64,000 nucleotides of DNA from Achromobacter insolitus (GTDB lineage Bacteria > Pseudomonadota > Gammaproteobacteria > Burkholderiales > Burkholderiaceae_B), in the NCBI RefSeq assembly GCF_002209555.1, contig NZ_NJIF01000002.1, positions 1 to 64,000 on the forward strand. The letters run 5' to 3'. The position numbers were made by a program, and so were the translations under genes. Shown here one piece after another: positions 53,371 through 64,000 of the stretch (the first letter of the stretch is position 1; the number at the start of each line of letters is the position of its first letter). A model generated the notes under the pieces. The model worked only from the letters and a program-made list of their open reading frames with translations, ran no database searches and was not told the origin of the DNA.

Positions 53371-53738
53371 CGCGCGATCCGCTCAAAGTGAGCGTCCACT
53401 TCGGCTCTGGCCGCGCGTTTCAGCGCGGTGAGCGTGGCGGGCGCAACCTTGCTATGCAGGCGCACGACATAATCTTTTGCCGGCAACCCCAGACGCCGAT
53501 GGCGGAACGCCTCGCGGATGACCCGCTTGATGGCGTTACGCGTACTGGCGTGGGCGGCGAACCGCTTGGCGATCACCAGGCCCAGGCGCGCACAGGCATC
53601 CTGGCCCGGAGGCAGATCATTGGGAGCCGCGCTCACAATGAAGAACGCCCCTCGGGCAAGACGCCTGCCTTTGAGGGCAGCGGCGAACTCGGAGGGGCGA
53701 TGCAGCCGCGCCTCCGGCGGAAGCGTGGAGCGCGGCAT
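53367..53738 (-). CDS. rnpA: Ribonuclease P protein component
   Basis: 123-residue basic protein subunit of RNase [30 protein letters not shown] is the RNA-binding RNR signature. ATG 53738 is preferred over the TTG at 53747. It lies 49 nt after rpmH in the usual order rpmH-rnpA-yidD-yidC. Confidence 0.93.
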   Translation of the reverse strand: MPRSTLPPEARLHRPSEFAAALKGRRLARGAFFIVSAAPNDLPPGQDACARLGLVIAKRFAAHASTRNAIKRVIREAFRHRRLGLPAKDYVVRLHSKVAPATLTALKRAARAEVDAHFERIAR

Positions 53739-53787
53739 GGACTGCAAATCAGGCGTCAGGTTTCCGGACGAGCCGGAAAACCAGGAC

Positions 53788-53922
53788 TTAGACGGCCAGA
53801 CGCTTGCGGCCCTTGGCGCGGCGGGCGTTCAGGATGGCGCGGCCAGCGCGGGTTTTCATGCGCACGCGAAAGCCATGGGTGCGCTTGCGGCGGGTAACGG
53901 AAGGTTGGTAGGTACGTTTCAT
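53788..53922 (-). CDS. rpmH: 50S ribosomal protein L34
   Basis: 44 residues beginning [20 protein letters not shown] and ending [11 protein letters not shown], a complete and typical L34. First gene of the leftward unit that includes rnpA, yidD and yidC. Confidence 0.98.
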   Translation of the reverse strand: MKRTYQPSVTRRKRTHGFRVRMKTRAGRAILNARRAKGRKRLAV

Positions 53923-54317
53923 GGACGATCCACAAAAAGAACAAAAGTCAGAAGGGACCTGCCCGGAGGGTTCCTGGTCGCGTATTCAGGAAGCGGGTAT
54001 CTAATGAGCATTTTTGCAACAGGTGCAAAAAATCAGCTCGTAGACGGGGCTCTGACCGGGGAAATCCCGGGCGACCTATAGAAGCTAAGACGAGGCAGTT
54101 GCGTGGGCAGCGGAGTCATTACAAACCACTGCCAACAAAGCGCGGCTAAGCTCTTTCTGGAACCTTCTGACAGACAGAATTCGGAAAAGCCCACCATTTC
54201 AGCAAGTTTTCCCTGTCTTGTCAAACAGTTAAGACCGGGGGGCGTGGACTCTTATGCCCTACCCTGTGGATAACCCCAGCCCAGGCAAGGTAGAATCGAG
54301 GTTTGAATAAGAGCGAC
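53923..54317. promoter_or_regulatory. Divergent rpmH/dnaA control region
   Basis: This 395-bp gap holds both promoters. A perfect DnaA box on the reverse strand (54265-54273, TGTGGATAA as written) lies 45 bp before the dnaA ATG, well placed for DnaA autoregulation. A TTTTTGCA/TGCAAAAA inverted repeat occurs at 54010-54030. In pseudomonads this gap is oriC; here only one perfect box is present, so I favour the mnmG-side region as the origin. Confidence 0.65.
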
Positions 54318-55781
54318 ATGAAAGAATTCTGGCAGACCTGCGTCAGTCGTCTTGAGCAGGAACTCCCCCCCCAACAAATCAGCGCGTGGATACGACCGCT
54401 GGTCCCGCTTGCGTACGACGAAACGCAGGCGGTGCTGCGCGTTGCCGCTCCCAACCGGTTCAAGCTGGATTGGGTGCGCAAGAACTTTTCCCACCAGATC
54501 GAAGCGTTGGCCGCGGAGTGGTTCGAGCGTCCGGTGCAGGTGCTGTTCGAGTTGCCCACGCAAGGCGCCGCGCCGCGCATGCCGGTCGCCCCGGTACGCG
54601 CCGCGCCCGCCGTGCCCGCGCATCCGTCCGCTGCTTCGCCCTCAGGCGGAGCGCCGCCACCAGCGCCTGCGGCAGTGTCCGCTCCGCCTGTAGCCGCGCC
54701 CGCGACGACAGCGGCCGCGCAGGCGGTGAATGCCGATGCAGCCAGCATCGTGTACGAGCGCTCGCGCCTGAACACGGATCTGACGTTCGAGAACTTCGTG
54801 ACGGGTAAGGCCAACCAGTTGGCACGCGCGGCCGCGCTGCAGGTGGCCGAGAACCCGGGCACGTCCTACAACCCGTTGTTCCTGTATGGCGGCGTGGGCC
54901 TGGGCAAGACCCACCTGATCCATGCCATCGGCAACGCGATGGTGGCTGCCGGCACGGGTGTGCGCGTGCGCTATGTGCATGCCGACCAATACGTGTCCGA
55001 CGTGGTGAAGGCGTACCAGCGCAAGGCGTTCGACGATTTCAAGCGCTACTACCACTCGCTCGATCTGTTGCTGATCGACGATATCCAGTTCTTCTCCGGC
55101 AAGAACCGCACGCAGGAAGAATTCTTCTATGCGTTCGAAGCGATGGTGGCGCAGCGCAAGCAGATCATCATCACCAGCGACACCTATCCGAAGGAGCTGT
55201 CCGGCATCGACAGCCGCCTGATCTCGCGCTTTGATTCCGGGCTGACTGTGGCCATCGAGCCGCCGGAACTGGAAATGCGCGTGGCGATTCTGCTGCGCAA
55301 GGCGGAATCCGAAGGCGTGCCCATGCCCGAGGAAGTGGCTTTCTTCATTGCCAAGCATCTGCGCAGCAACGTGCGCGAACTTGAAGGCGCGCTGCGCAAG
55401 GTGCTGGCCTATGCCCGCTTCCACGGCCGCGACGTGCTGACGGTGGATGTCTGCAAGGAAGCGCTGAAGGACCTGCTGTCGGTGTCCAACGGACAGATCA
55501 CCGTGGAGAACATCCAGAAAACGGTGGCGGATTTCTACAAGATCAAAGTGGCCGACATGTACTCGAAACGCCGGCCCGCCAATATCGCTTTGCCGCGCCA
55601 GGTGGCGATGTACCTGGCCAAGGAGCTGACTCAGAAAAGCCTGCCGGAAATCGGCGATCTGTTCGGTGGCCGTGATCACACCACCGTGCTGCATGCCGTA
55701 CGCAAGATTTCCGACGCCCGCGCCAAGCAAGCGGAGCTCAACCATACCCTGCACGTGTTGGAACAAACTCTAAAAGGATGA
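54318..55781 (+). CDS. dnaA: Chromosomal replication initiator DnaA
   Basis: 487-residue AAA+ initiator. Domain I is at 1-80 ([20 protein letters not shown] onward), a Pro/Ala-rich linker at about 82-140, and the ATPase at about 150-370 with Walker [10 protein letters not shown] (191-199) and Walker [10 protein letters not shown]. Domain IV ends with the DNA-binding signature [18 protein letters not shown] 54318 gives the usual start; a TTG at 54303 is in frame and less likely. First of dnaA-dnaN-gyrB. Confidence 0.98.
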   Translation: MKEFWQTCVSRLEQELPPQQISAWIRPLVPLAYDETQAVLRVAAPNRFKLDWVRKNFSHQIEALAAEWFERPVQVLFELPTQGAAPRMPVAPVRAAPAVPAHPSAASPSGGAPPPAPAAVSAPPVAAPATTAAAQAVNADAASIVYERSRLNTDLTFENFVTGKANQLARAAALQVAENPGTSYNPLFLYGGVGLGKTHLIHAIGNAMVAAGTGVRVRYVHADQYVSDVVKAYQRKAFDDFKRYYHSLDLLLIDDIQFFSGKNRTQEEFFYAFEAMVAQRKQIIITSDTYPKELSGIDSRLISRFDSGLTVAIEPPELEMRVAILLRKAESEGVPMPEEVAFFIAKHLRSNVRELEGALRKVLAYARFHGRDVLTVDVCKEALKDLLSVSNGQITVENIQKTVADFYKIKVADMYSKRRPANIALPRQVAMYLAKELTQKSLPEIGDLFGGRDHTTVLHAVRKISDARAKQAELNHTLHVLEQTLKG

Positions 55782-55783
55782 AC

Positions 55784-56893
55784 ATGCAACTCGTACAAAC
55801 CACACGCGATGCATTGCTGAAACCGCTGTCGACTGTGGCGGGCATCGTCGAAAGACGCCATACCCTGCCCATCCTGGCGAACATCCTGATGCGCAAGGAA
55901 GGCAACAAGGTTGCTTTCATTGCGACCGACCTGGAAGTACAGATCACCACCCATGCCGACTTCGGCGTGGGCCAAGACAACGAATCCACCACGGTCGCGG
56001 CGCGCAAGCTGCTGGATATCCTGAAGGCGCTGCCGGACACGGGCGACGTGCGCCTGGCATTGGCCAGCAACAAGTTGTCGGTGCAGTCGGCCAAGAGCCG
56101 CTTCGCGCTGCAGACGCTGGCTGCCAGCGAATTCCCCACCGTGGCTCAGCCCGAGCAGTGGGACGTGTCGCTGACCATGCCGCAGCGCACGCTGCGCCAC
56201 CTGTTCAACATGGTGCACTTCGCCATGGCGCAACAGGACATCCGCTATTACCTGAACGGCATGCTGCTGGTGTTCGAACCGGGCCGCGTGCGCGCGGTCG
56301 CCACCGACGGCCACCGCCTGGCGCATTGCTCGACTGAAGCCGATGGCATCAGCGAACGCCACGAAGTGATCGTGCCGCGCAAGACCGTGCTGGAAATGCA
56401 GCGCCTCCTGGAAGACTCCGACGAGCCGGTTTCCATCGACGTGGCGCCGGGCCAGATCCGCTTCCGCTTCGGCGACGTGGAATTGGTGTCCAAGCTGGTG
56501 GAAGGCAAATTCCCCGACTTCACGCGCGTGATTCCGACGAACTACACGCGCCACTTCCTGGTTGGCCGCGAAGCGCTCCAGGGCAGCCTGCAGCGTGCCG
56601 CCATCCTGACCACCGACAAGTTCAAGGGCGTGCGCCTGCAACTGGCGCAGAACCAGATGAAGATCTCGTCCTCCAACGCCGAGCAGGAAGAGGCGCAGGA
56701 AGAAATCGACATCGACTACGGCCATGAGCCGCTGGATGTGGGTTTCAACGTCGGCTACCTGCTCGACGTGCTGTCCAACGTCAAGGTGGACAGCATCCAG
56801 TGGTCGGTCATGCCCGATGCCAACGCGTCGGCGCTCATCACCCTGCCCGAAGACGACCAGTTCAAGTACGTCGTCATGCCCATGCGGATTTGA
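55784..56893 (+). CDS. dnaN: DNA polymerase III beta sliding clamp
   Basis: 369-residue clamp with three similar domains. It starts MQLVQTTRDALLKPLSTVAG and ends in the conserved YVVMPMRI. ATG 55784 is preferred because AAGGA lies five bases before it; an ATG at 55778 overlaps the dnaA stop. Translation is probably coupled to dnaA. Confidence 0.97.
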   Translation: MQLVQTTRDALLKPLSTVAGIVERRHTLPILANILMRKEGNKVAFIATDLEVQITTHADFGVGQDNESTTVAARKLLDILKALPDTGDVRLALASNKLSVQSAKSRFALQTLAASEFPTVAQPEQWDVSLTMPQRTLRHLFNMVHFAMAQQDIRYYLNGMLLVFEPGRVRAVATDGHRLAHCSTEADGISERHEVIVPRKTVLEMQRLLEDSDEPVSIDVAPGQIRFRFGDVELVSKLVEGKFPDFTRVIPTNYTRHFLVGREALQGSLQRAAILTTDKFKGVRLQLAQNQMKISSSNAEQEEAQEEIDIDYGHEPLDVGFNVGYLLDVLSNVKVDSIQWSVMPDANASALITLPEDDQFKYVVMPMRI

Positions 56894-56970
56894 TCCGCAC
56901 CCATCGTGGGTTTGTGCCGCTTGCGGGCCTGAGGGCTCGTGGGCGGTCCGGCCGCCAGGCCGTTCTTTAA

Positions 56971-59436
<2,466 letters not shown>

Positions 59437-59460
59437 TCGGCAAGACCCCGTCCGAGGTTA

Positions 59461-59490
59461 AAAAGGGCTGCTCCAGGGCAGCCCTTTTTT
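59461..59490. terminator. Terminator of dnaA-dnaN-gyrB
   Basis: AAAAGGGCTGC and GGCAGCCCTTTTTT arms, 24 nt after gyrB; the reverse strand also has a T-run, so it may also end the convergent GNAT transcript. Confidence 0.9.
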
Positions 59491-60119
59491 CATTCCGCGG
59501 TTGGTCTTGGTTCGATGATGGGCACGTGCGCGGCGGCATTGCGCGGGAGGTGGCCCGTCAATCTGGGGTCGACCTGAACCTCGATGCGAGTCGCATAGGG
59601 GCGGAATCCGGATCGGATATAAAAGGCGAGAGCCGCCGGGTGGTCGTAGCTGCACGTATGCACCCACATGCGGCGAATATCCTTCGACCAAGCCATCCGG
59701 ACAGCGGCGTTCATTACGGCGCGTCCATATCCTTTGCCGGTAAGTCCCGCGATAAATCCCAGGAAGGTGAGTTCGCAGCTGTGCGGCTGCCGGTAATCCA
59801 GTTCGAGCAGGCCGATATCCTCGCCTTCTTGCCGAATGACGAAGGTCTCGACCTGGCTGTCGTCCAGGATGGCGGCCAACTCGTCATCGGGCATCAGCAG
59901 GCGCGAATACCAGAGCCAGTCCGCGCCTATCTTGCGGAACAAGGCGCGGAAGGCGCCGGGGTCGGCTTGGTCCATGGGTGCCAAGACCAGGCCCTCGGGC
60001 AGGCGGTCCGGGGAAGGCGCCGGTGGCGCGCGCATTTCCAGGTCGGTCACCACGCTTGCGATATGGCCTGCCGGGACGTCGGTATATCCCAGCGGCAGGG
60101 TAAATGTCGTAGCGCTCAT
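59490..60119 (-). CDS. GNAT-family N-acetyltransferase
   Basis: 209-residue acetyltransferase. ELTFLGFIAGLTGKGYGRAVMNAAVRMAW is motif A with GKGYG, and HTCSYDHPAALAFYIRSGFRPY is motif B. ATG 60119 directly follows the LysR gene stop at 60123 (two-gene leftward operon). Substrate unknown. Confidence 0.88.
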   Translation of the reverse strand: MSATTFTLPLGYTDVPAGHIASVVTDLEMRAPPAPSPDRLPEGLVLAPMDQADPGAFRALFRKIGADWLWYSRLLMPDDELAAILDDSQVETFVIRQEGEDIGLLELDYRQPHSCELTFLGFIAGLTGKGYGRAVMNAAVRMAWSKDIRRMWVHTCSYDHPAALAFYIRSGFRPYATRIEVQVDPRLTGHLPRNAAAHVPIIEPRPTAE

Positions 60120-60122
60120 CAC

Positions 60123-61046
60123 CTACACCTGCACATCATTGGCCCAGGGCTCGGCCGTCAGGCGCTCGGCCAGATACTCGATGAAGGCTTGTACCCGGGC
60201 CGGGCGCCTGCGCCCGGGGGGAGTGACGATGTGCAGGGCGATAGGGTCGACTTGCCAGTCGTCCATGACGGTTTCCAGCGCGCCCGATTGCAGGTCCTGC
60301 CAGGCCAGGAACTCCGGCTGCAGGGCCAGCCCCATGCCCGCCTGCAATGCCGGTGTCAGGGCTTCCGCGTTGTTCACGTTCAGAAGCACGGGCATGGACT
60401 GCGAGAACTCGCCATGCTTCTCATGGCGAAAGCGCCAGCTGGATCCATTGCGCGCATACATGTATTGCAGCGCGGTGTGCTGCGCGAGGTCTTTGGGATG
60501 CTTGGGACGCCCCGCGCGCTTGAAATAGCTCGGCGCGCCTACCAGCAGGATGCGCACGGAACACAGGCGCCGCGCCAGCAACGTGGAGTCCACCAGGTTG
60601 GAGATCCGCAGCGCCAGATCGAAGCGTTCCGAGACCAGGTCGGCCTGCTTGTCGCTGAATTCGATTTCCAGGGCCACGTCGGGATTGGCCTGCATGAATG
60701 GCGGCAGCATGGGCGCCAGATGCGTGACGCCGAAAGACATGGGCGCGGACAGCCTGATCTTGCCGCACAGGCTGGTTGATTTCTCTCGTACTTCGCTTTC
60801 GACCGCTTCGCCTTCTTCAAGGATGCGGGAAGCGCGTTCAAGCGCCGCGTACCCGGACTCGGTCAGCGTCATGCTGCGGGAAGTGCGATGGAACAGGGTG
60901 GCTTTCATGCGGGCTTCCAGACGGCTGATGGTCTTGGAAACCGTGGCTTGCGACAGGGAAAACTCGGCCGCCGCCTTGGCGAACGATCCGGTCTCGGCGA
61001 CCTTGGCGAATATCGCCCAACCTTCCAGATCTGGCAGCTTGTTCAT
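60123..61046 (-). CDS. LysR-family transcriptional regulator
   Basis: 307-residue LysR-type regulator of the CrgA/AphB-like subgroup. The helix-turn-helix is FAKVAETGSFAKAAAEFSLS QATVSKTISRLE, and the effector domain follows with KIRLSAPMSFGVTHLAPMLP. It is divergent from the YcaC-type hydrolase gene and is co-transcribed with the GNAT gene. Confidence 0.92.
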   Translation of the reverse strand: MNKLPDLEGWAIFAKVAETGSFAKAAAEFSLSQATVSKTISRLEARMKATLFHRTSRSMTLTESGYAALERASRILEEGEAVESEVREKSTSLCGKIRLSAPMSFGVTHLAPMLPPFMQANPDVALEIEFSDKQADLVSERFDLALRISNLVDSTLLARRLCSVRILLVGAPSYFKRAGRPKHPKDLAQHTALQYMYARNGSSWRFRHEKHGEFSQSMPVLLNVNNAEALTPALQAGMGLALQPEFLAWQDLQSGALETVMDDWQVDPIALHIVTPPGRRRPARVQAFIEYLAERLTAEPWANDVQV

Positions 61047-61332
61047 CTCTTGCTCTCGGGAAATGCTCGCGCCGATGATAGCCGTTGCCTATGGCATGGA
61101 CAAGAACGGTGGTGAACGCGGCGCAGCAAAATCCGGTCCGCGGCCAGCATCATGCAAAAAATGGAAAGGATGGAATTCCGCGCTGCGGGTTCTCAGGACC
61201 ACGGCCTCTCCCTACTATGAACACACCGACAAACAGGGCGTGCCGGATTCTTCCAGATGCACTCCCGGTGGTCGCTGAACCGGCCCTAGCCGACCCTATT
61301 CCCCGCTAGTTTTCCTGAAAGAGAGACCTGCC
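61047..61332. promoter_or_regulatory. Divergent LysR/hydrolase control region
   Basis: 286 bp without a supported gene between the LysR and YcaC-type genes. It should contain both promoters and the LysR operator. A purine-rich GAAAGAGAGA precedes the hydrolase ATG. I saw no clear long palindrome. Confidence 0.45.
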
Positions 61333-62019
61333 ATGTCCGCCAACAAGTACCTCGAAGTCCTGACCCCGCAGAACAGCCAGATCATCTTCATCGACCAGCA
61401 GCCGCAAATGGCGTTTGGCGTTCAATCCATCGATCGCCAGACCCTGAAGAACAACGTGGTGGGCCTGGCCAAGGCCGCTCGCGCGTTCAACATCCCGACC
61501 ACCATCACCACCGTCGAAACCGACAGCTTCTCGGGCAACACCTACCCTGAGTTGCTGGCCGTGTTCCCCGAGCACAAGATCCTGGAGCGCACCTCCATGA
61601 ACTCCTGGGACGATCAGAACGTGCGCGATGCGCTGGCTGCCAACGGCCGCAAGAAGGTCATCGTTGCCGGACTGTGGACCGAGGTCTGCAATACCACTTT
61701 CGCGCTCTGCGCCATGCTCGAAGGCGATTACGAAATCTACATGGTGGCTGACGCCTCGGGCGGCACGTCGGTGGATGCGCACAAGTACGCCATGGACCGC
61801 ATGGTGCAGGCCGGCGCCGTGCCGGTGACCTGGCAGCAAGTGATGCTGGAATGGCAGCGTGACTGGGCGCGCAAGGAAACCTATGACGCCGTTACCGGCA
61901 TCGTCAAAGAACACTCCGGCGCGTACGGCATGGGCATCGACTATGCGGTGACGCATGTGCACAAGCTCGAAGAGCGCGTCAAGCACGGCGAACGCATTGG
62001 CCCCAACCCCGCTCAGTAA
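61333..62019 (+). CDS. Isochorismatase-family cysteine hydrolase (YcaC-like)
   Basis: 228-residue cysteine hydrolase. The catalytic Asp is D21 in IIFIDQQPQMAF and the nucleophile is C119 in VAGLWTEVCNTTFAL. The C-terminal extension after residue 185 is typical of YcaC. Family members hydrolyse amides or isochorismate-like compounds; the natural substrate of YcaC proteins is not settled. Divergent from LysR. Confidence 0.9.
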   Translation: MSANKYLEVLTPQNSQIIFIDQQPQMAFGVQSIDRQTLKNNVVGLAKAARAFNIPTTITTVETDSFSGNTYPELLAVFPEHKILERTSMNSWDDQNVRDALAANGRKKVIVAGLWTEVCNTTFALCAMLEGDYEIYMVADASGGTSVDAHKYAMDRMVQAGAVPVTWQQVMLEWQRDWARKETYDAVTGIVKEHSGAYGMGIDYAVTHVHKLEERVKHGERIGPNPAQ

Positions 62020-62026
62020 CCGCGTG

Positions 62027-62070
62027 CCGGGCCGCCGAGACCAATGCTCGGCGCAGCCCGGCTTTTGCTT
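62027..62070 (+). terminator. Terminator of the YcaC-type gene
   Basis: A long two-part stem: GCCGGGC pairs with GCCCGGC and inside it GCCGAG pairs with CTCGGC, then TTTTGCTTTT. Confidence 0.8.
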
Positions 62071-62133
62071 TTGAGTACGGCGGGCGGCGGGACTTTTAGT
62101 CCGGAGCAGCCTCGCGCGATCTAGGAGAGTCCC

Positions 62134-63723
62134 ATGCCAGAAATAAAGACCAAAGCGCCAGGCACCTTTGCGCCCTTGCGCCAGTCCGTGTTCGCCGTGC
62201 TGTGGGCCGCGACGGTGCTGGGCAACGTTGGGAGTTTCATGCGGGACGTGGCCAGCTCCTGGCTGGTGACGGACCTGTCGGCCAGCCCTACTGCCGTGGC
62301 GCTGATCCAGACGGCTGCGACGCTGCCGATATTCCTGCTGGCGATCCCGGCGGGCGTGCTTTCCGACATCCTGGACCGCCGCCGTTTCCTGATATTCGTG
62401 CAGGTCCTGCTTGCCTGTGTCAGCGGCACGCTGCTGCTGCTGTCGCACTTTGGCGCCCTGACCGTCGACTACCTGATTGCGCTGACCTTCGTCGGCGGCA
62501 TCGGCGCCGCCCTGATGGGACCGACCTGGCAATCCATCGTCCCCGAACTCGTGCCGCGCGAAGAGCTCAAGGGGGCTGTCGCGCTGAATTCGCTGGGCAT
62601 CAATATCGCCCGGGCCATCGGTCCGGCGGCTGGCGGCTTGATCCTGGCCAGCTTTGGCGCGGCGGTCACATATGGAATGGACGTACTGAGCTACGTGTTC
62701 GTTATTGCGGCGTTGCTGTGGTGGAAACGCCCCGCGACCGTCGATAGCGCGCTGTCGGAGAACTTCTTTGGGGCGTTTCGCGCGGGGCTGCGTTACACGC
62801 GGGCCAGCAAGGAACTGCATCGCGTGCTATTGCGCGCAGCCGTCTTCTTCCTGTTCGCCAGCGCCGTCTGGGCGTTGCTGCCCTTGGTGGCACGGCAGAT
62901 GTTGGGCGGCTCGTCGGGCTTCTACGGCGTGCTGCTGGGCGCGGTAGGCGCGGGCGCGATCATCGGCGCGCTGGTCATGCCCAAGCTCAGCGCCCGTCTG
63001 AATGCCGACGGGCTGGTGCTGGCGGCCTCCGTGGCCAGCGCGGCGGTCATGGCCGTGCTGGTGTTTGCGCCGCCCCAATGGCTGGCCGTGCTGATGCTGG
63101 TCTTTTTGGGCATGGGTTGGATCACTGCGCTCACCACGTTCAACGGCGTGGCCCAGGCCGTACTGCCAAACTGGGTGCGCGGCCGCGGATTGGCGGTGTA
63201 CCTGATGGTCTTCAACGGCGCGATGGCGGCCGGCAGCTTGGGCTGGGGCCTGGTCGCGCGGGAGATCGGCGTGCCTTACGCCTTGGCGGTAAGCGCCGCC
63301 GGCTTGGTCGTGGTGGCGCTGCTGTTCCACCGTGCCCGCCTGCCCATTGGTGAAGCGGACCTTCAGGCCTCGAACCACTGGCCCGAGCCGCTGGTGGCCG
63401 AGCCCGTCGCCAATGACCGTGGGCCGGTGTTGGTGCAGGTTGAGTACCGCATCCGCCAGGAGGATCGGCCAGCCTTTCTCGACGCCATGAAACGTCTGTC
63501 GCAAGAGCGGTTGCGCGACGGAGCATACGCGTGGGGAGTCGTGGAACATACCGGCGATCCGCAGCGGGTGGTCGAGTGGTTCTTCGTGGAATCCTGGGCC
63601 GAACACTTGCGCCAGCATCACCGGGTTTCCCACGCCGACGCCGATCTGCAGGCCGAAGCGCTGCGCTTTCACATAGGTCCGGACAAGCCCGAAGTGCATC
63701 ACTTCCTGGCCCTCAAGCACTGA
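62134..63723 (+). CDS. MFS transporter with C-terminal ABM-like domain (EntS/MFS_3 type)
   Basis: 529-residue protein. Residues 1-410 form a 12-helix major facilitator of the enterobactin-exporter-like MFS_3 group (SVFAVLWAATVLGNVGSFMRDVASSWL, DILDRRRFLIF, RAIGPAAGGLILA). The last 110 residues are soluble (VLVQVEYRIRQEDRPAFLDA to HHFLALKH) and look like an antibiotic-biosynthesis-monooxygenase-like ferredoxin fold. The combination is known in this family. Export substrate unknown. Confidence 0.88.
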   Translation: MPEIKTKAPGTFAPLRQSVFAVLWAATVLGNVGSFMRDVASSWLVTDLSASPTAVALIQTAATLPIFLLAIPAGVLSDILDRRRFLIFVQVLLACVSGTLLLLSHFGALTVDYLIALTFVGGIGAALMGPTWQSIVPELVPREELKGAVALNSLGINIARAIGPAAGGLILASFGAAVTYGMDVLSYVFVIAALLWWKRPATVDSALSENFFGAFRAGLRYTRASKELHRVLLRAAVFFLFASAVWALLPLVARQMLGGSSGFYGVLLGAVGAGAIIGALVMPKLSARLNADGLVLAASVASAAVMAVLVFAPPQWLAVLMLVFLGMGWITALTTFNGVAQAVLPNWVRGRGLAVYLMVFNGAMAAGSLGWGLVAREIGVPYALAVSAAGLVVVALLFHRARLPIGEADLQASNHWPEPLVAEPVANDRGPVLVQVEYRIRQEDRPAFLDAMKRLSQERLRDGAYAWGVVEHTGDPQRVVEWFFVESWAEHLRQHHRVSHADADLQAEALRFHIGPDKPEVHHFLALKH

Positions 63724-63804
63724 CGGACCGCGGCGGGAGCTAGCTCATGAACCACACGAACCATGTCGCCACGATTTGCCATTGCCCGACCTGGGAGACG
63801 CGCG

Positions 63805-64000
63805 ATGATTGAGCGCCGCCCTCTTGCAAGCCTGGGCCATGCCCGCCGCGGCTGGCTAGACGTGAAGCATCATTTTTCCTTCGCCAATTACCAGAATCCC
63901 GCCCGCATGCGCTGGGGCGCGTTGCGCGCATGGAACGACGAAACGATAGCGCCGGGCGCGGGCTTTCCTCCCTCGCTGCATGCGGACATGGAAATCATTA
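63805..64000 (+). CDS. Pirin-family protein, N-terminal part (runs off the window)
   Basis: The first 65 residues of a cupin of the pirin/YhaK type: HHFSFANYQNPARMRWGALR, then ETIAPGAGFPPSLHADMEII, which aligns with the metal-binding PHxHxDMEI region of pirins. In most members the motif reads PPHGHRDMEI; here the first His is replaced (PPSLHADMEI). YhaK-type members show similar changes. Start ATG 63805. Confidence 0.85.
   Translation, partial: MIERRPLASLGHARRGWLDVKHHFSFANYQNPARMRWGALRAWNDETIAPGAGFPPSLHADMEII

Noticed and set aside
53923-54317. rpmH-dnaA gap as the main origin
   Set aside because: It has one perfect DnaA box, while the mnmG-side region has many and adjoins parS. It is kept only as an alternative.

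Overview
The window is a chromosomal segment from a GC-rich betaproteobacterium of the Alcaligenaceae, most likely Achromobacter or a close relative of Bordetella. This rests on the tRNA-Tyr/Gly/Thr-tuf cluster, Bug/TctC-type transporters, an mnmG-rsmG-parA-parB block with a parS cluster, and a rpmH-rnpA-yidD-yidC and dnaA-dnaN-gyrB block. It spans the replication-origin neighbourhood.

Layout. 0-1 kb: 5' end of tuf (leftward) behind three tRNA genes and a near-consensus promoter. 1-10.6 kb: two divergent operons. The leftward one encodes a HisN-like phosphatase, a glutamine-synthetase-family ligase, an aldehyde dehydrogenase and an iron-type alcohol dehydrogenase. The rightward one encodes a three-gene ABC importer of the 2-aminoethylphosphonate type and a DeoR-type repressor. 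Together they look like one catabolic locus. 10.6-16.2 kb: sulfur amino acid genes (cysteine dioxygenase, a cystathionine beta-lyase with an apparent frameshift, a four-domain rhodanese protein), an orphan Bug receptor and a divergent LysR regulator. 16.2-22.4 kb: leftward mnmG-rsmG-parA-GNAT-parB-asparaginase. 22.4-25 kb: a 2.6 kb non-coding region with eight parS sites and a cluster of DnaA boxes, the best oriC candidate. 25-33.3 kb: cold-shock protein, AbrB-family membrane protein, aminotransferase, then a leftward TctD-TctE / TctC-TctB-TctA system. 33.3-38.5 kb: AT-rich gap, ClC-type channel, GNAT, small genes, mnmE. 38.6-49.6 kb: rightward oligopeptide ABC operon with an M20 amidohydrolase, then a taurine/sulfonate-type operon. 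49.6-60 kb: catalase, yidC-yidD-rnpA-rpmH leftward, dnaA-dnaN-gyrB rightward. 60-64 kb: GNAT, LysR, YcaC-type hydrolase, MFS exporter and the start of a pirin gene.

How it works together. ParA/ParB with the parS cluster segregate the origin. DnaA, DnaN and GyrB run replication, but dnaA lies about 30 kb from the likely oriC. Between them the perfect DnaA box TTATCCACA is strongly over-represented: I count 14 copies in the window, where about 0.5 is expected by chance. An intergenic stretch at 45.55-45.67 kb carries about eleven DnaA-box-like elements repeated every 10-13 bp, roughly one helical turn. These DnaA-related patterns and the divergent phosphatase/glutamyl-ligase/ABC locus are the most interesting items. 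All start choices, motif positions and repeat counts were read by eye; no database search was run.
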